A stretch of 64,000 nucleotides of DNA from Dyadobacter koreensis. Its GTDB lineage: Bacteria; Bacteroidota; Bacteroidia; Cytophagales; Spirosomataceae. The stretch is taken from the NCBI RefSeq assembly GCF_900108855.1, contig NZ_FNXY01000012.1:49911-113910 (forward strand), written 5' to 3'. The number at the start of each line of letters is the position of its first letter. The first letter of the stretch is position 1. The position numbers and the translations under genes are program-made. This document shows, in pieces, positions 18,743-26,412 of the stretch. The notes below the pieces were generated by a model. The model was not told the origin of the DNA. It did no database searches and worked only from the letters and a program-made list of their open reading frames with translations.

Positions 18743-20203
18743 ATGAAAAAAATTACCACACTTATTTTTCTCCTTTCCAGTCTGTTATCTTTTGCGCAGA
18801 AGACTTCAACGATTACACTCACAACTGCCAAACCTGAACAAGCGATCGTTTCACTTGTTTTAGAGGATGTCCACTTTCACCCCAACCTGGGCATCGGACT
18901 TGCAGACACCCGGCTTGAACCTTTGGCGATGATTAATTTTCAGGAAAAAACATCGGAACGCGTAAATGCCGCTATGAGTGAACCTAAAATAATGCGTCTT
19001 CAATATAGCGGTGGCGGAGTAAACAAAACCTGGATGTTGTTCATCCAGCCTGGTGATGATCTGACGGCGACTTTTTCGGGAGGTGCTAATGTAACATTCT
19101 CAGGAAAAAATGCCAATTATCAGGATTTCCTCAAAACTTATTTTCTGGAAAATCAATATCAGTACCTGCCTGTATTTGGCTATAAACCGTCTCAAATTGA
19201 CAATAAAAGTGTGGCGCAGCAAAGCGATAGTCTGCAGAGAATTCGCCAGAATGCTTATGCCGCTTTTAAGACAGCAAACGCTCCTGTACCTGCTTTTGAT
19301 GCATACATAAACGCAACTACGACCACGGAGCCTTTCGTTATTCACAGGTTATTACAGGAAAAAATTATGCGCAGAAACAGGGCTAAAAAACTGGAACCTG
19401 CACAACAAAAAGAACTTGAAGATCTTACTCTAAGTAATTTCAAAATCTTACCAGACGAAGCGTTATTGAGCCAGTCTTACCGTGATGAACTTCGTAACTG
19501 GGCTTTGATCCCAACAACAAGAAAATTCCCTTTGGATTCGGCAACACGTTATGAATTAAGTCCGCAGGCTATTACGGATGTTTATAATTTCAGCAAAGAG
19601 AAACTCCAAAACAATCCTAAACAACAGGAATATTTATTGACTTACTGGCTTAATTACGCGGCGACAGCTATCCCCACGATGGAAACAAGTCAGACTTTAT
19701 TAGCTGATTATAAAACCCAATATCCAAAGTCAGAATATACCGACTATTTTACAAAACTTCTTACGACAAAATCAAAATTGACAGCAGGTTCAGTGGCGCC
19801 TGATTTCACTTTACTTGATCGCGATAGTGCTGCTGTTTCTTTGAAACAATTGGCAGGAAAACCAACAGTTATGGTTTTTGCTTTTAATATCGGGGCACAC
19901 GAACCGACGATGAAAACTCTGGAAACAAAATATGCAGACAAGGTAAACTTTGCTTATATCACAATGATTTCAGGAATGCCGTTTGGAAGCTGGAAACCAT
20001 ATACTCAGGCTCGAAACGGGGTGAAACATTTATGGGCATCGGAAGACAGCGCCGAATTATTAAAGCAAAATTATGCTGTCGATATCCGTTATCCCTTTGT
20101 CGTTCTGGATGGTTCTGGAAAAATTGTTGATCGCTGGATTCCTCAGGAATTCCCGAATAACAAGACTTTGGAAAAAGATATTATGAAGGCAATAGGTAAG
20201 TAA
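18743..20203 (+). CDS. Exported thioredoxin-fold (TlpA-like) protein lacking the CXXC motif
   Basis: 486 residues with a signal peptide (1-18, ending SLLSFAQ). An N-terminal beta-rich region resembles the DUF4369-type domain common in Bacteroidota TlpA-like proteins. A middle helical region follows, then a C-terminal thioredoxin-like domain from about residue 347 (GSVAPDFTLLDRDS...). Where thiol oxidoreductases have WCXXC, this protein reads FAFNIGAHEPTMKTLE, with no cysteines. It therefore keeps the fold but cannot do disulfide chemistry. It may be a binding or scaffolding relative. It is monocistronic and followed by a 54-bp palindrome. Confidence 0.8.
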   Translation: MKKITTLIFLLSSLLSFAQKTSTITLTTAKPEQAIVSLVLEDVHFHPNLGIGLADTRLEPLAMINFQEKTSERVNAAMSEPKIMRLQYSGGGVNKTWMLFIQPGDDLTATFSGGANVTFSGKNANYQDFLKTYFLENQYQYLPVFGYKPSQIDNKSVAQQSDSLQRIRQNAYAAFKTANAPVPAFDAYINATTTTEPFVIHRLLQEKIMRRNRAKKLEPAQQKELEDLTLSNFKILPDEALLSQSYRDELRNWALIPTTRKFPLDSATRYELSPQAITDVYNFSKEKLQNNPKQQEYLLTYWLNYAATAIPTMETSQTLLADYKTQYPKSEYTDYFTKLLTTKSKLTAGSVAPDFTLLDRDSAAVSLKQLAGKPTVMVFAFNIGAHEPTMKTLETKYADKVNFAYITMISGMPFGSWKPYTQARNGVKHLWASEDSAELLKQNYAVDIRYPFVVLDGSGKIVDRWIPQEFPNNKTLEKDIMKAIGK

Positions 20204-20246
20204 CGGACTGAACCTCGAAGGTCCATTCTGATTTCCTGGTCTAGAT

Positions 20247-20300
20247 ATGAAAACATTCTGCAAAACAAATTTTAAAATTTGTTTTGCAGAATGTTTTCAT
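20247..20300. repeat. Perfect 54-bp palindrome
   Basis: Two 27-base arms (ATGAAAACATTCTGCAAAAC... and its exact complement) meet with no spacer base. It lies 44 bp after the TlpA-like stop and about 93 bp before the next plus-strand gene. As RNA it can form a long hairpin and may end transcription, but the arms are far longer than the usual terminators in this window. Confidence 0.9.
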
Positions 20301-20392
20301 TCCCGGATGTTTCCGGAATTGAAATATAGTTTTACATAAAATGTATTAATGTAAATATTCTTTACCATTCTGACACCTTACGATCGAGAATC

Positions 20393-21196
20393 ATGAAATT
20401 CATAAAGTACTTTTCAGCACTATTTTTAATACTTTACAACTCGTCTGTTTTTGCTCAGGTTTCTCCTCCGGGACTCGACGGCACAAAAGCTGTGGGCTGG
20501 GGAGTTGTTGGTTTTAGCCAGGCGTTAAGCAAAAAATTCAACCTGACTGTTTATGGAGGAGCGGCGCGAATGAGTGATCCGGACAACTGGTCTTTGGCAC
20601 ATAAACAAGGGATAGCAGTTTACAACCATGAATTACTTTATAAGTTCAGCAACAAATGGCAGGCTTCCGTAGCGAACAGTTTCCGCGTGCAAAACCTGTA
20701 TTCGGAAGAATCTCCATATGAAGCAGAAGACCCATCTTATCGCTATGAATTAAGATATTATGGACGGCTTTATTACCGTCAGCAATTTGACAAAGTTTCT
20801 TTGAACTACGCGTTTCGTCCGGAGGCAAGAACTTTTTATTCGTCTGACTGGAATACATCTTCCCATCCGTTTGAACTTCGTATTCGTTTAAAAGCTTCGG
20901 CCAGTATTCCTTTAAACCAAAATAAAACTGATTTTCTGATCGGAGGAAATGAATTTCTAACCGCAGTTGACGAATATCAATCAACGATACCTGCAGACCA
21001 TCATCATACCTGGTCAAACTATCATTTTACAGAAGACCGGTTTACTGCCTATTTCCGTCACGTTTTCCAGAAAGCGGACATGATCGTGGATTTGGGAATT
21101 ATGGAACAGTTTAAAGCTGGTGGTCATATGGATCCGGTTTCTTATGCATGTTTTGACATTATATTTCAGAACCCGTTTTCCAAGCATTTTAATTAG
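20393..21196 (+). CDS. DUF2490-like outer-membrane protein
   Basis: 267 residues with a signal peptide (about 1-21, ends SSVFAQ). The mature protein is rich in alternating aromatic/polar strands (YELRYYGRLYYRQQF, KVSLNYAFRPEARTFY, FELRIRLKASASIPL) and matches the general pattern of the DUF2490 beta-barrel family, whose function is unknown. It has its own terminator (21209-21246) and no operon partner. The family name is a pattern judgement. Confidence 0.65.
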   Translation: MKFIKYFSALFLILYNSSVFAQVSPPGLDGTKAVGWGVVGFSQALSKKFNLTVYGGAARMSDPDNWSLAHKQGIAVYNHELLYKFSNKWQASVANSFRVQNLYSEESPYEAEDPSYRYELRYYGRLYYRQQFDKVSLNYAFRPEARTFYSSDWNTSSHPFELRIRLKASASIPLNQNKTDFLIGGNEFLTAVDEYQSTIPADHHHTWSNYHFTEDRFTAYFRHVFQKADMIVDLGIMEQFKAGGHMDPVSYACFDIIFQNPFSKHFN

Positions 21197-21208
21197 CCCT
21201 GCATTCAT

Positions 21209-21246
21209 AAAAAAGGAGTTACAGCAATTGCTATAACTCCTTTTTT
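21209..21246. terminator. Bidirectional terminator
   Basis: AAAAAAGGAGTTA / TAACTCCTTTTTT, a 13-bp stem with a 12-nt loop, between the convergent DUF2490 and DUF4136 genes. Confidence 0.85.
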
Positions 21247-21264
21247 ATTTTATGTGACCAGCTA

Positions 21265-21837
21265 TTACTTTCTGCTGTACGTATCCAAGGTTGCTTCCGG
21301 AAAAGTCCTAAGAATATCCGCCATTGTGTTTTTTACCATCGTTTCACGATCATCTTTTTTAGTCGGCGCTTTTACTTTTCCAGACGCCCATCCCTGCCAG
21401 ATCATTCTGTCGCTGTTTTTTTGGTAAATGTTCAGGATAAATCTGCTTTCCTGATAATTGTACGTAGAAATATTATTTCCACCACCATACCACCACATGT
21501 AAGGCGAATACATATTGTTTGAGCGAACCTGCTGGCGTTCTTTTACGTCCGTCATAAAACGAACCATTATCTCAGGATTGTTATCCAGTTTATACCCTTT
21601 TGCCTGCATAACTTCAACCACAGCATCTTTCAATCTTCTTTTATTTAGCTCACTTCCCAACAATGGATCCTGTTCGTTTTTGCTTTCAGGTTCTACGTTA
21701 AAAGTTTTGAATTGTTTAAGATTTACGGATGAGTCATAATCATAACTCGTTTGAAGTGCCTGACTACATGCCAGCATTAACGCCCCCGCCACAACCATCA
21801 TTGCGATGGATTTCGTCACTTTCACTATCCTTTTCAT
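21265..21837 (-). CDS. DUF4136-family lipoprotein
   Basis: 190-residue envelope lipoprotein: signal sequence 1-23 with lipobox LMLAC (Cys24), then the DUF4136 core starting YDYDSSVNLKQFKTFNV and a WQGWASGKV segment near the C-terminus. The family is widespread in Bacteroidota and Proteobacteria with no agreed function. It is convergent with the DUF2490 gene. The 336-bp region upstream contains two LacI-type operator-like palindromes that could control it. Confidence 0.82.
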   Translation of the reverse strand: MKRIVKVTKSIAMMVVAGALMLACSQALQTSYDYDSSVNLKQFKTFNVEPESKNEQDPLLGSELNKRRLKDAVVEVMQAKGYKLDNNPEIMVRFMTDVKERQQVRSNNMYSPYMWWYGGGNNISTYNYQESRFILNIYQKNSDRMIWQGWASGKVKAPTKKDDRETMVKNTMADILRTFPEATLDTYSRK

Positions 21838-21966
21838 ACAGTTGATAAATTTTTAGTTTACGACTTATCTGACAACATTTCAGAGGAAAGGTTTAATTCC
21901 TGCGTTCAGATATCTATTAAACTAAAAAATGCATGCAATTAATATATTGTGCTAAAAATTTCATTT

Positions 21967-22020
21967 GTGATAACGTTTCTAAAACTCAGAAAAGTGTTTT
22001 GTACGCTTGGAAACGTTTCA
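21967..22020. promoter_or_regulatory. Two LacI-family-like operator sites
   Basis: GAAACGTTTC (22010-22019) is a perfect 10-bp palindrome. A relaxed copy, GATAACGTTTCTA, lies with its centre 40 bp to the left. A central CG flanked by AAN/NTT is the usual shape of LacI/GalR-family operators. No LacI-type gene is in the window. Confidence 0.4.
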
Positions 22021-22093
22021 ATAAACCAGATTATCGGGAACACTTAATTCATTAGTAAGTTTTCAATCGTCATACCATTTTGTTGTAAAACCA

Positions 22094-22135
22094 GATTTTC
22101 GATTTGGGATTTGCAAATCAAAAATCAAAATTGAA
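22094..22135. repeat. Inverted heptamer array
   Basis: Six 7-base units: GATTTTC GATTTGG GATTTGC, then AAATCAA AAATCAA AATTGAA. The two halves are roughly complementary, so the stretch can fold as a hairpin of 7-base steps. Confidence 0.75.
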
Positions 22136-22173
22136 TTTGCCTAAATTGTTATGAGTGAGAGTAATTAACACTT

Positions 22174-23118
22174 TCATTTCAAAAACTCCCCCAAATTTTC
22201 CTTCGTAACCAACTGAAACGGAATCAATACTTCCTTTTCAAAATTTTCACCCTTTGCTGCTTTCACCGCAGTTTCAATAGCTTTCCCACCTTGCTCTTTC
22301 GCGTTTTGATAAACTGTAGCGTCTAATGTTCCTTTCTTTACAGCTTGCAAAGCATCCGGAATTGCGTCGATGCTTACAACAATAATTTTGCTTTTTAGTC
22401 CGGCCGCTTCGAGAGCCTTTACAACGCCCATTCCCATTTCATCATTCTGAGCGAAAATTGCATTGATCTGTGTCCCATAAGATTGAATCCAGTTTTCGGT
22501 TAAAGACATCGCTTTGGCCCTGTCCCACTCGCCCGATTGTTCTGCCAGAAGTTTCAAATCAGGATTTGCTTTTATGATTTCTTTTGCTCCTTTATCTCTT
22601 TTAATCTGTGCCGCCTGGCCCATATATCCATGCATCATAATTACATTTCCTTTTCCATTCAGTTTTTTGACAATATAATTCATGGCAATACGTGCAGATT
22701 CCGTATCATCCGAACCGACGAAAGCGGTTGGTATTGTACTCGTTTCGGAATTAACATTAATGATAGGAATTTTTGCATTGATGGCAAGTTTTACCGAAGG
22801 AGAACTGGCTTCTACCTCGCACGGATTCATCACAATTGCATCAACTCCCTGCGCAATAAAACTTTCAACCTGTTCCACTTGCTTCAAAGCGGAACGCTCT
22901 GCATCGACAGTGATTAATTCCACGCCAAGTTCCTTCGCTTTTGCTTCCATCTCGTCGCTCACATTGACAACGAATTCATTTTGCATACTCAACATGGTAC
23001 TGCCAATGACAATTCTTTTGCCGGAACCGTCTTTCCCGGATTCGTTCGTTTTGGATTGATTACAGCTAATCAAAACTGCAGCAAAAAGTGATGCCGATAA
23101 AAATGATTTTAGTTTCAT
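22174..23118 (-). CDS. Sugar ABC transporter substrate-binding lipoprotein (RbsB/Peripla_BP_4 type)
   Basis: Periplasmic sugar-binding component of a ribose-type importer. The lipoprotein signal (1-18) has lipobox LISC (Cys19). A type 1 periplasmic-binding fold follows, with characteristic strands GVDAIVMNPCE and ATVYQNAKEQGGKAI. 314 aa is normal. It is the last of three minus-strand transporter genes (ATPase, permease, binding protein). A small hairpin lies in the permease-binding protein junction. Ribose, allose, xylose and inositol transporters all look alike at this level. Confidence 0.9.
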   Translation of the reverse strand: MKLKSFLSASLFAAVLISCNQSKTNESGKDGSGKRIVIGSTMLSMQNEFVVNVSDEMEAKAKELGVELITVDAERSALKQVEQVESFIAQGVDAIVMNPCEVEASSPSVKLAINAKIPIINVNSETSTIPTAFVGSDDTESARIAMNYIVKKLNGKGNVIMMHGYMGQAAQIKRDKGAKEIIKANPDLKLLAEQSGEWDRAKAMSLTENWIQSYGTQINAIFAQNDEMGMGVVKALEAAGLKSKIIVVSIDAIPDALQAVKKGTLDATVYQNAKEQGGKAIETAVKAAKGENFEKEVLIPFQLVTKENLGEFLK

Positions 23119-23158
23119 AGTTGATTGATTCCAAAAATTGCAATTGGTAAATTGTTTT

Positions 23159-23181
23159 CAAGAATTAGGGATTAATTCTTG
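23159..23181 (-). promoter_or_regulatory. Intercistronic hairpin between permease and binding-protein genes
   Basis: Perfect 9-bp stem CAAGAATTA / TAATTCTTG with loop GGGAT, covering the permease stop codon. It could stabilise the downstream mRNA for higher binding-protein output, or attenuate it. There is no T run. Confidence 0.4.
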
Positions 23182-24122
23182 CCTTTTCCCATACTGTCCA
23201 AAACGACTGCGCCTATAATGATTGCTCCCATAACAACCTGCTGATAATAAGAAGTCACATTTAACAGGTCGAGGCTATTGCTGATAACGCCAATCAGCAA
23301 GGCACCAATCAAAGTTCCTGTCATGGTGCCTGTACCGCCTGATGTACTGGTGCCGCCAATTATGGCCGCTGCAATCGCATCAAGCTCAAATCCTGCTCCG
23401 GCATTTGGCTGACCGGTTGTAATTCTGGAAGTCAATAAAATTCCTCCCATGGCAGAAAGTAATCCGCAGATCGTATAAACCCACATCTTAACGCGATTTA
23501 CTCTGATTCCGGAAGCGCGAGCAGCCTGTTCGTTTCCACCAACCGCGTACATAAATCTGCCCAGAATTGTCTTTTTTAACAACAATGAACAGAATAAAAA
23601 GGAAATGATGAGAATAATAATTGGAAAGGGAATTCCTAAAACATTTCCTCCGCCAATAAAATTGAAAGTGTCCGACAAATTTGAAACGGGTCTGCCTTTG
23701 CTTAGGATCAGCGCTATTCCCCGCCCGATTGTCATTGTCCCCAAGGTTACTATAAAGGGTGGAACTTTGCTTTTTGTAATCACAAGGCCATTAAAAGCAC
23801 CAAACGCGACGCCAGCGGCTAATCCAATAAAAACAGGAATAATAACCGGGTACGTATCTGGATGTGCAAAAGTTGCAGCAACCACACCCGTCACCGCGAC
23901 CATAGATCCCAGAGACAGATCAATTCCACCTGTTATAATAACAAAAGTAACTCCGAAAGCCAGCAATGCATTGATGGAAACCTGGGTTCCGATATTCATT
24001 AAATTGGATAGGGTGAAAAATTTTGGAGTGCTGAATGCCAACACGAGACAAATAATCACAAAGGCAAGGAAGATGCCATACTGTCCAAAATCCCGGAGCT
24101 TTGAAGTAAACCTGTTTTCCAC
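23172..24122 (-). CDS. Sugar ABC transporter permease (RbsC type)
   Basis: Inner-membrane permease of the ribose-type importer, 316 aa with about 8-10 hydrophobic helices. Diagnostic segments are FVIITGGIDLSLGSMVAV in the middle and IIGGTSTSGGTGTMTGTLIG towards the C-terminus, both highly conserved in RbsC-like permeases. It lies between the ATPase gene (55 bp upstream) and the binding-protein gene (53 bp downstream), all on the minus strand. No defects are seen. Confidence 0.92.
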   Translation of the reverse strand: MENRFTSKLRDFGQYGIFLAFVIICLVLAFSTPKFFTLSNLMNIGTQVSINALLAFGVTFVIITGGIDLSLGSMVAVTGVVAATFAHPDTYPVIIPVFIGLAAGVAFGAFNGLVITKSKVPPFIVTLGTMTIGRGIALILSKGRPVSNLSDTFNFIGGGNVLGIPFPIIILIISFLFCSLLLKKTILGRFMYAVGGNEQAARASGIRVNRVKMWVYTICGLLSAMGGILLTSRITTGQPNAGAGFELDAIAAAIIGGTSTSGGTGTMTGTLIGALLIGVISNSLDLLNVTSYYQQVVMGAIIIGAVVLDSMGKGKN

Positions 24123-24177
24123 CCGATCGTGTTTAAAAGTCTATTTTTAAATTATTTAAAAAAATGAAGGCTATAAA

Positions 24178-25671
24178 TCAATGCACAGCATACTTCATAA
24201 TCAGTTCCTGTGTCGCTTCTTCGCGTGATAAAATTATTTTCTGAATACCTTTTGAGAGAATCATGATCCGGTCGCTCAATCCTAAAATTTCCGGCAATTC
24301 CGACGAAATCATGATGATCGCGATACCTTGGGCTGCCAGATTACGGATCAGTTTATATATTTCAAATTTGGCCCCGACATCGACACCACGCGTAGGTTCA
24401 TCCAGAATTATCACTTTCGGTGACGACAGCAATACTTTTCCCAGGACGACTTTTTGCTGGTTTCCTCCGCTTAGATTAGCCACTTTTTGATCTCTGTCAA
24501 ACGATTTTATTTTAAGCTCGGAAATCATCTTGTCCGCTGCATGATTTTCACTTTTATTACTGAGTAAAATTCCACGAAGATGTTCTGGCAAACTTGCAAG
24601 TGTAACATTATGCTTAACAGATAATTCAGGAATAAAACCTAGTCCTTTCCGGTCTTCGCTTACAAACCCGATACCGCATTCGACGGCATCATGGGGAGAT
24701 TTTATAGTTACCAGATTTCCGTCGATCAAAATTTTTCCGCTATCCAGTGTATCCAGTCCGTAGATAGCTCTGGCTATTTCCGTTCTTCCTGCGCCCATCA
24801 ATCCAGCTATACCAAATATTTCTCCTGCATGAACGGTAAAATTGATGTTTGAAAACTTACCATTTCGGCTCAGGTTTCTCACCTCGAATATCCTATTCAT
24901 TGTTGAGACGGCCGGCTCGGGAAACATGCTGTTTAATTCCCGCCCCACCATTAAGGAAATCAATTTGTCATTAGTAAGCTCGGAAGCATTTTGGGTCTCA
25001 ATATATTTCCCATCCCGCAATACCGTAATCGTATCAGCAATTTCAAATATTTCGTCCATTTTATGGGAAATGTAAATAATTGCAACGCCATTACTTTTCA
25101 ATTCCCTGATAATCCGGAAAAGGGTGTCAACCTCTTTATTGGAAATTGCCGATGTGGGCTCGTCCATTATAATCACTTTAGCATCATTGGAAATGGCTTT
25201 CGCAATTTCTACCATCTGCATTTGCGCGACGCTCAGATATTTCATTTTGATATCCGCATCAATGGAAACATCGATTTCACCTAAAAGCTCAGTGGCTTTG
25301 GATGTCAGAATTTTCTCCTGAATCCATCCAACCTTAGTTCCGGTTACACTCTTTTCGCGGCCTAGAAATATGTTTTGTGCAACGGTTAATTCCGGAACAA
25401 TCAGGAGTTCCTGATGGATCATAGAAATCCCTTTTTTGATAATGTCTGTAACACTGGTATTTTTTAAAACTTCGCCATCCAGAACAATTTTTCCTGAATC
25501 AGGAGTAATCAGCCCAGCAAGAATTTTCATGAGAGTGGATTTTCCCGCTCCATTTTCTCCCATCAAGGCATGAACCTCGCCCCTTTTAACAGAAAGCTGA
25601 ACATTATCCAGCGCTTTAATACCTGAATAGGACTTTGAGAGATTACTTATATGGAGAATATCATCATGCAT
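24178..25671 (-). CDS. Sugar ABC transporter ATPase, two-domain RbsA type
   Basis: About 497 aa. Two fused ABC domains drive a ribose-type importer. Domain 1 has a canonical Walker A GENGAGKST and a degenerate signature (LSVAQMQMVEIAKA); domain 2 has a degenerate Walker A (GLMGAGRTE) and a proper LSGGNQQK signature. This asymmetry is normal in RbsA/XylG/MglA. The frame is open 72 bases further upstream, but that extension runs over a REP element, so the start at MHDDILHISNLSKSY is preferred. It is the first of the three transporter genes. Confidence 0.92.
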   Translation of the reverse strand: MHDDILHISNLSKSYSGIKALDNVQLSVKRGEVHALMGENGAGKSTLMKILAGLITPDSGKIVLDGEVLKNTSVTDIIKKGISMIHQELLIVPELTVAQNIFLGREKSVTGTKVGWIQEKILTSKATELLGEIDVSIDADIKMKYLSVAQMQMVEIAKAISNDAKVIIMDEPTSAISNKEVDTLFRIIRELKSNGVAIIYISHKMDEIFEIADTITVLRDGKYIETQNASELTNDKLISLMVGRELNSMFPEPAVSTMNRIFEVRNLSRNGKFSNINFTVHAGEIFGIAGLMGAGRTEIARAIYGLDTLDSGKILIDGNLVTIKSPHDAVECGIGFVSEDRKGLGFIPELSVKHNVTLASLPEHLRGILLSNKSENHAADKMISELKIKSFDRDQKVANLSGGNQQKVVLGKVLLSSPKVIILDEPTRGVDVGAKFEIYKLIRNLAAQGIAIIMISSELPEILGLSDRIMILSKGIQKIILSREEATQELIMKYAVH

Positions 25672-25685
25672 AGCAAAACAGAAAA

Positions 25686-25727
25686 GCCCTGAAAGGGCGC
25701 TATATTTTAGCGTGGGGCATCGCCCTA
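25686..25727 (+). repeat. REP element, copy 1 (left of transposase)
   Basis: Starts GCCCTGAAAGGGC, a short palindrome, then an AT-rich spacer and TGGGGCATCGCCCTA, a second imperfect palindrome. The same two-part layout recurs at 26271-26315 (inverted) and 26331-26371. Confidence 0.8.
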
Positions 25728-25739
25728 CTGACTTGAAAA

Positions 25740-26192
25740 TCATTCCCAGACATAGCGCTCATCATATTCGACGTTATATTTTTTCAAAAATCCGCGATAC
25801 TCCGTTTGGAAAGATTTATTCTCATGGTGCATCTTCTGATTTTCAATATATTGAACAACCACGTCCAGTTCATATGGATTAACTGAAAAGATTCCATATC
25901 CATCCTGCCAGTAAAAATTGGCATAGTCAGAACCTTGTGTCTTGACCCATTTCGAAGAAGATTTCTTTACTTCTTCAAGAAGTTTCATCACAGCAATTTT
26001 TCGGGATAAAACACAAAGAATATGAATGTGATCCACATAACCGCCAACTTTTATTGGAAGGCAATCGAACTTTTTACAAATGCCTCCTAAGTAACGATGA
26101 AGTTCAGCCTCGATTTTATCGTCAATTAACGGCTGACGATATTTGGTGCTGAACACGATGTGTGTACAGATTTTCGATAATGATTGCGGCAT
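25740..26192 (-). CDS. REP-associated tyrosine transposase (IS200-like, Y1_Tnp family)
   Basis: About 150 residues from the preferred start MPQSLSKICTHIVFSTKYR; the longer open frame upstream is REP sequence and unlikely to be coding. The HUH motif is VDHIHIL and the likely catalytic tyrosine lies in the C-terminal helix (VVQYIENQK). Such Y1 enzymes cut and join single-stranded DNA at REP hairpins and are usually domesticated, single-copy genes. It is flanked by REP elements on both sides, the standard RAYT arrangement. It interrupts the sugar operon between the transporter ATPase and the Gfo/Idh/MocA gene without breaking either. Confidence 0.88.
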   Translation of the reverse strand: MPQSLSKICTHIVFSTKYRQPLIDDKIEAELHRYLGGICKKFDCLPIKVGGYVDHIHILCVLSRKIAVMKLLEEVKKSSSKWVKTQGSDYANFYWQDGYGIFSVNPYELDVVVQYIENQKMHHENKSFQTEYRGFLKKYNVEYDERYVWE

Positions 26193-26270
26193 TTTTATGA
26201 TTGCCCGGAGGCTTATAATGTGTGTAATGACTGCGGAATTGGTTGGATATGTTTTGCCAATGCCCCAAAG

Positions 26271-26315
26271 CAATAGGGCGTTGCCCCATCCTAAGATATT
26301 ATGCCCTTTCAGGGC
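26271..26315 (-). repeat. REP element, copy 2 (inverted)
   Basis: On the minus strand GCCCTGAAAGGGC ... TGGGGCAACGCCCTA, nearly the same as copy 1. It faces copy 3 fifteen bases away, making an inverted pair. Confidence 0.8.
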
Positions 26316-26330
26316 GTTGCGCGAACACCA

Positions 26331-26371
26331 CCCTGAAAGGGTTATTATTTTAGCATAGGGCACCGCCCTAT
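26331..26371 (+). repeat. REP element, copy 3
   Basis: CCCTGAAAGGG, then an AT spacer and ATAGGGCACCGCCCTAT. It has the same orientation as copy 1 and lies upstream of the transposase start. Confidence 0.8.
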
Positions 26372-26412
26372 GTTTTCAATGCACGGCGCGCATTACGCCG
26401 ATCAACATATCA

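Larger units (their letters stand above)
21838..22173. other. 336-bp spacer with operator-like sites and heptamer repeat
   Basis: No gene is seen. It holds two ACGTTTC-type palindromes at 21967-21980 and 22008-22020 and a heptamer array at 22094-22135. It separates the DUF4136 gene from the end of the sugar ABC operon, both on the minus strand. Confidence 0.6.

Noticed and set aside
21967..22020. CcpA-type cre sites
   Set aside because: The sequence resembles cre, but CcpA belongs to Firmicutes; a generic LacI-family operator is the safer label.
22537..22917. Long plus-strand frames opposite the sugar ABC genes
   Set aside because: They are mirror frames of strongly conserved minus-strand genes with no family features.
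25672..25743. 24-residue N-terminal extension of the RbsA-like ATPase
   Set aside because: It is encoded by REP sequence and precedes the normal family start; the internal Met is preferred.
26193..26363. 57-residue N-terminal extension of the transposase
   Set aside because: It runs through REP and spacer sequence with no family match; Y1 transposases start near MPQSLSK.
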